Assembly: GCA_030151665.1 (NCBI GenBank) | Contig: JASLDB010000275.1 | Span: forward strand, 1 to 6,569 | Length of the DNA: 6,569 nt | DNA from: Neisseriaceae bacterium | GTDB lineage: Bacteria > Pseudomonadota > Gammaproteobacteria > Burkholderiales > Neisseriaceae | Direction: 5' to 3' | In this document: piece after piece, positions 5,289 through 6,569 of the stretch | Layout: every line of letters starts with the position of its first letter | Numbering within the stretch: the stretch's first letter is position 1 | The notes under the pieces: generated by a model | The model's input: only the letters and a program-made list of their open reading frames with translations | Told to the model about the DNA's origin: nothing | The model's database searches: none | Translations under genes and position numbers: made by a program

Positions 5289-6569
5289 TTATATTGTTAA
5301 TTTATCCAGATTTGTTGCCAATAAGTCCCAACTCCAAATGCCATTGTCGTTTGTTTCATTCATGCCACGCAAAAATAGATAATGAACATGAATGGTGTTT
5401 AAGGGTGTATTTCGTAGTGCAAAATAGCGCTTAATTGCCACAGCATACAATAAAGCTTGTAGGTAATAATGGTGGTGTGCCATGGTTTCATTTAAGGCAT
5501 CTTGATGGTAATTTTCTGTTTGCATGCCTAAGTGATTGGATTTGTAATCAATAATTGCCACATGTCCTGCTTCAATATAACAAGTCATGTCAATAAAACC
5601 ATTTAAAAAGCCTTGCACTGTGTGAAAATCCAAACCATAAATTGCTTGTTTAATGGTTGTTGGCAAATCAGAGTCATCTAGAAATGATTGGATATTTTGC
5701 CAAGACAAATCTTCTGTTTTAATCACAAAGCCCATTTCGGGCAGGCGTTGCTGATGATTAAGACCAGCCAAAGTAAATGATTTTAACTGGGCTTGGCGTG
5801 TCATATTGAGCATATTGGCAACAGCAGGCCACCACTCTTCAGCAAAACCATACTGGTTTAAAATAGGCAGTAATCGGCTGGTTTGTTCTTGGGCATCGAC
5901 TGAGAAGTTTAATCGCTCAAGCAAGGCATGTAAGCACAAACCAGCATGAGTGCCTTTGGGAAAATGAAAAATATCCCATTCGTTATTGGCATCAGTTTGG
6001 TTATTGGCGTTCAATGCAACAGGGGTTTCTCCATTCTCACTAATTTCAGCAGCGTCCAAGCTGGGTTTAACCTCATCACTGGGCTGTAGATTGGACGGTG
6101 CAATGGTTTTTGTTTGGCGACTTAAGGCTGTGAAACTGCTGTTTTGTATCCATTTAAATCGGCGTGGCTGCCATTGGCGACAAGTTAATGTTTCTTGGCT
6201 ATTGTGGGGTGTGAAGATATCCAATGTGCTGGGTACATCCACCCAGGCAATGCTGTGCTTGTCGGATTGTTGTTTTAACCAATGGTTCCACATGGCATGG
6301 ATATCACTGCTTTGAAAGCTTTTGCACAGATTGGCAATATTACTTGGATTGTCATTTGCTTGACCACCTATTAAGTAGGTTAATGCTGATTTGGATGAAA
6401 ATGATCCATGCGCTAAATTTAAATATAGGCGTTCTTTTGCTCGGGTGAGCGCAACATACAATAAGCGTAAATCTTCGCTTAATTGATCCAATGCCAATGC
6501 TTCGCCCTCTTGGCTATTGAGTTGATTTTTACTCTTTAAAATAGCGGTTTTGTCATCATCATGGGCTAG
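5289..6569 (-). CDS. recB: RecBCD exonuclease V subunit beta, C-terminal part, runs off right edge
   Basis: The last 426 residues of RecB; the frame is open to the right edge, so the N-terminus and most of the helicase are outside. RecB is the 3'-5' helicase and sole nuclease of RecBCD, which processes double-strand ends and loads RecA. The fragment begins in the UvrD-type helicase end, with motif VI EDLRLLYVALTRAKERLYL (about 6419-6475). A variable linker follows, then the nuclease domain: His in GLCLHALLE (codon 5928-5930), Asp in GFIDM (5589-5591), the catalytic DYKSN with Asp at 5547-5549 and Lys at 5541-5543, and a Gln/Tyr motif LQALLYAVA shortly after. All active-site residues are present, so the nuclease should work. 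AddA shares the nuclease motif, but the wording and the lack of an AddA iron-sulfur cysteine cluster favour RecB. recD does not follow directly, unlike in E. coli. Confidence 0.92.
   Translation of the reverse strand, partial: LAHDDDKTAILKSKNQLNSQEGEALALDQLSEDLRLLYVALTRAKERLYLNLAHGSFSSKSALTYLIGGQANDNPSNIANLCKSFQSSDIHAMWNHWLKQQSDKHSIAWVDVPSTLDIFTPHNSQETLTCRQWQPRRFKWIQNSSFTALSRQTKTIAPSNLQPSDEVKPSLDAAEISENGETPVALNANNQTDANNEWDIFHFPKGTHAGLCLHALLERLNFSVDAQEQTSRLLPILNQYGFAEEWWPAVANMLNMTRQAQLKSFTLAGLNHQQRLPEMGFVIKTEDLSWQNIQSFLDDSDLPTTIKQAIYGLDFHTVQGFLNGFIDMTCYIEAGHVAIIDYKSNHLGMQTENYHQDALNETMAHHHYYLQALLYAVAIKRYFALRNTPLNTIHVHYLFLRGMNETNDNGIWSWDLLATNLDKLTI

Noticed and set aside
5986..6448. Plus-strand open frames opposite recB
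   Set aside because: Antisense to the recB linker and helicase end, overlapping each other, with no motif.

Overview
The window is an ordinary-looking chromosomal segment in which every supported gene lies on the minus strand, so transcription runs from high to low coordinates. Protein similarity judged from memory points to a low-GC member of the Neisseriaceae (Betaproteobacteria). The RecA core and its acidic tail, the TrpE N-terminus and the N-acetylglutamate synthase N-terminus all read much more like Neisseria proteins than like E. coli or Acinetobacter ones. GC looks to be in the low 40s percent by eye, below Neisseria proper and closer to low-GC relatives such as the Kingella, Simonsiella or Snodgrassella lineages. 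That placement is an inference, since no search was run.

Layout in transcription order, right to left. The window opens inside recB (5289-6569, C-terminal 426 residues: end of the helicase plus the whole nuclease domain). After 76 bp comes an unrecognised four-helix membrane protein (4796-5212) with its own strong ribosome-binding site, a plausible promoter and a clear intrinsic terminator (4738-4768). Next is recA (3523-4611) with a separate promoter, no visible LexA box and a strong terminator (3472-3509). Last is a probable four-gene transcription unit: trpE (1927-3393), an alpha/beta hydrolase (1058-1858), a small zinc-ribbon protein with a C-terminal membrane anchor (237-1007), and the start of argA (1-226), which runs off the left edge.

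The right half therefore holds recombination and repair genes (RecB loads RecA on DNA ends in the RecBCD pathway). The left half holds two amino-acid biosynthesis entry enzymes (chorismate to anthranilate; glutamate to N-acetylglutamate) with two accessory genes between them. trpE stands without trpG beside it, and recB stands without recD directly downstream.

No mobile element, CRISPR array, RNA gene, prophage or obvious new system was found. The items worth a second look are modest: a His-to-Asn change next to the catalytic glutamate of RecA, an N-terminal RecA extension, a DUF3426-like protein that stops right after its membrane helix, a 10-bp DNA-uptake-sequence-like word around the small membrane gene, and that membrane gene itself. 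No stretch longer than 300 bases lacks a gene; the largest gap is 4612-4795.
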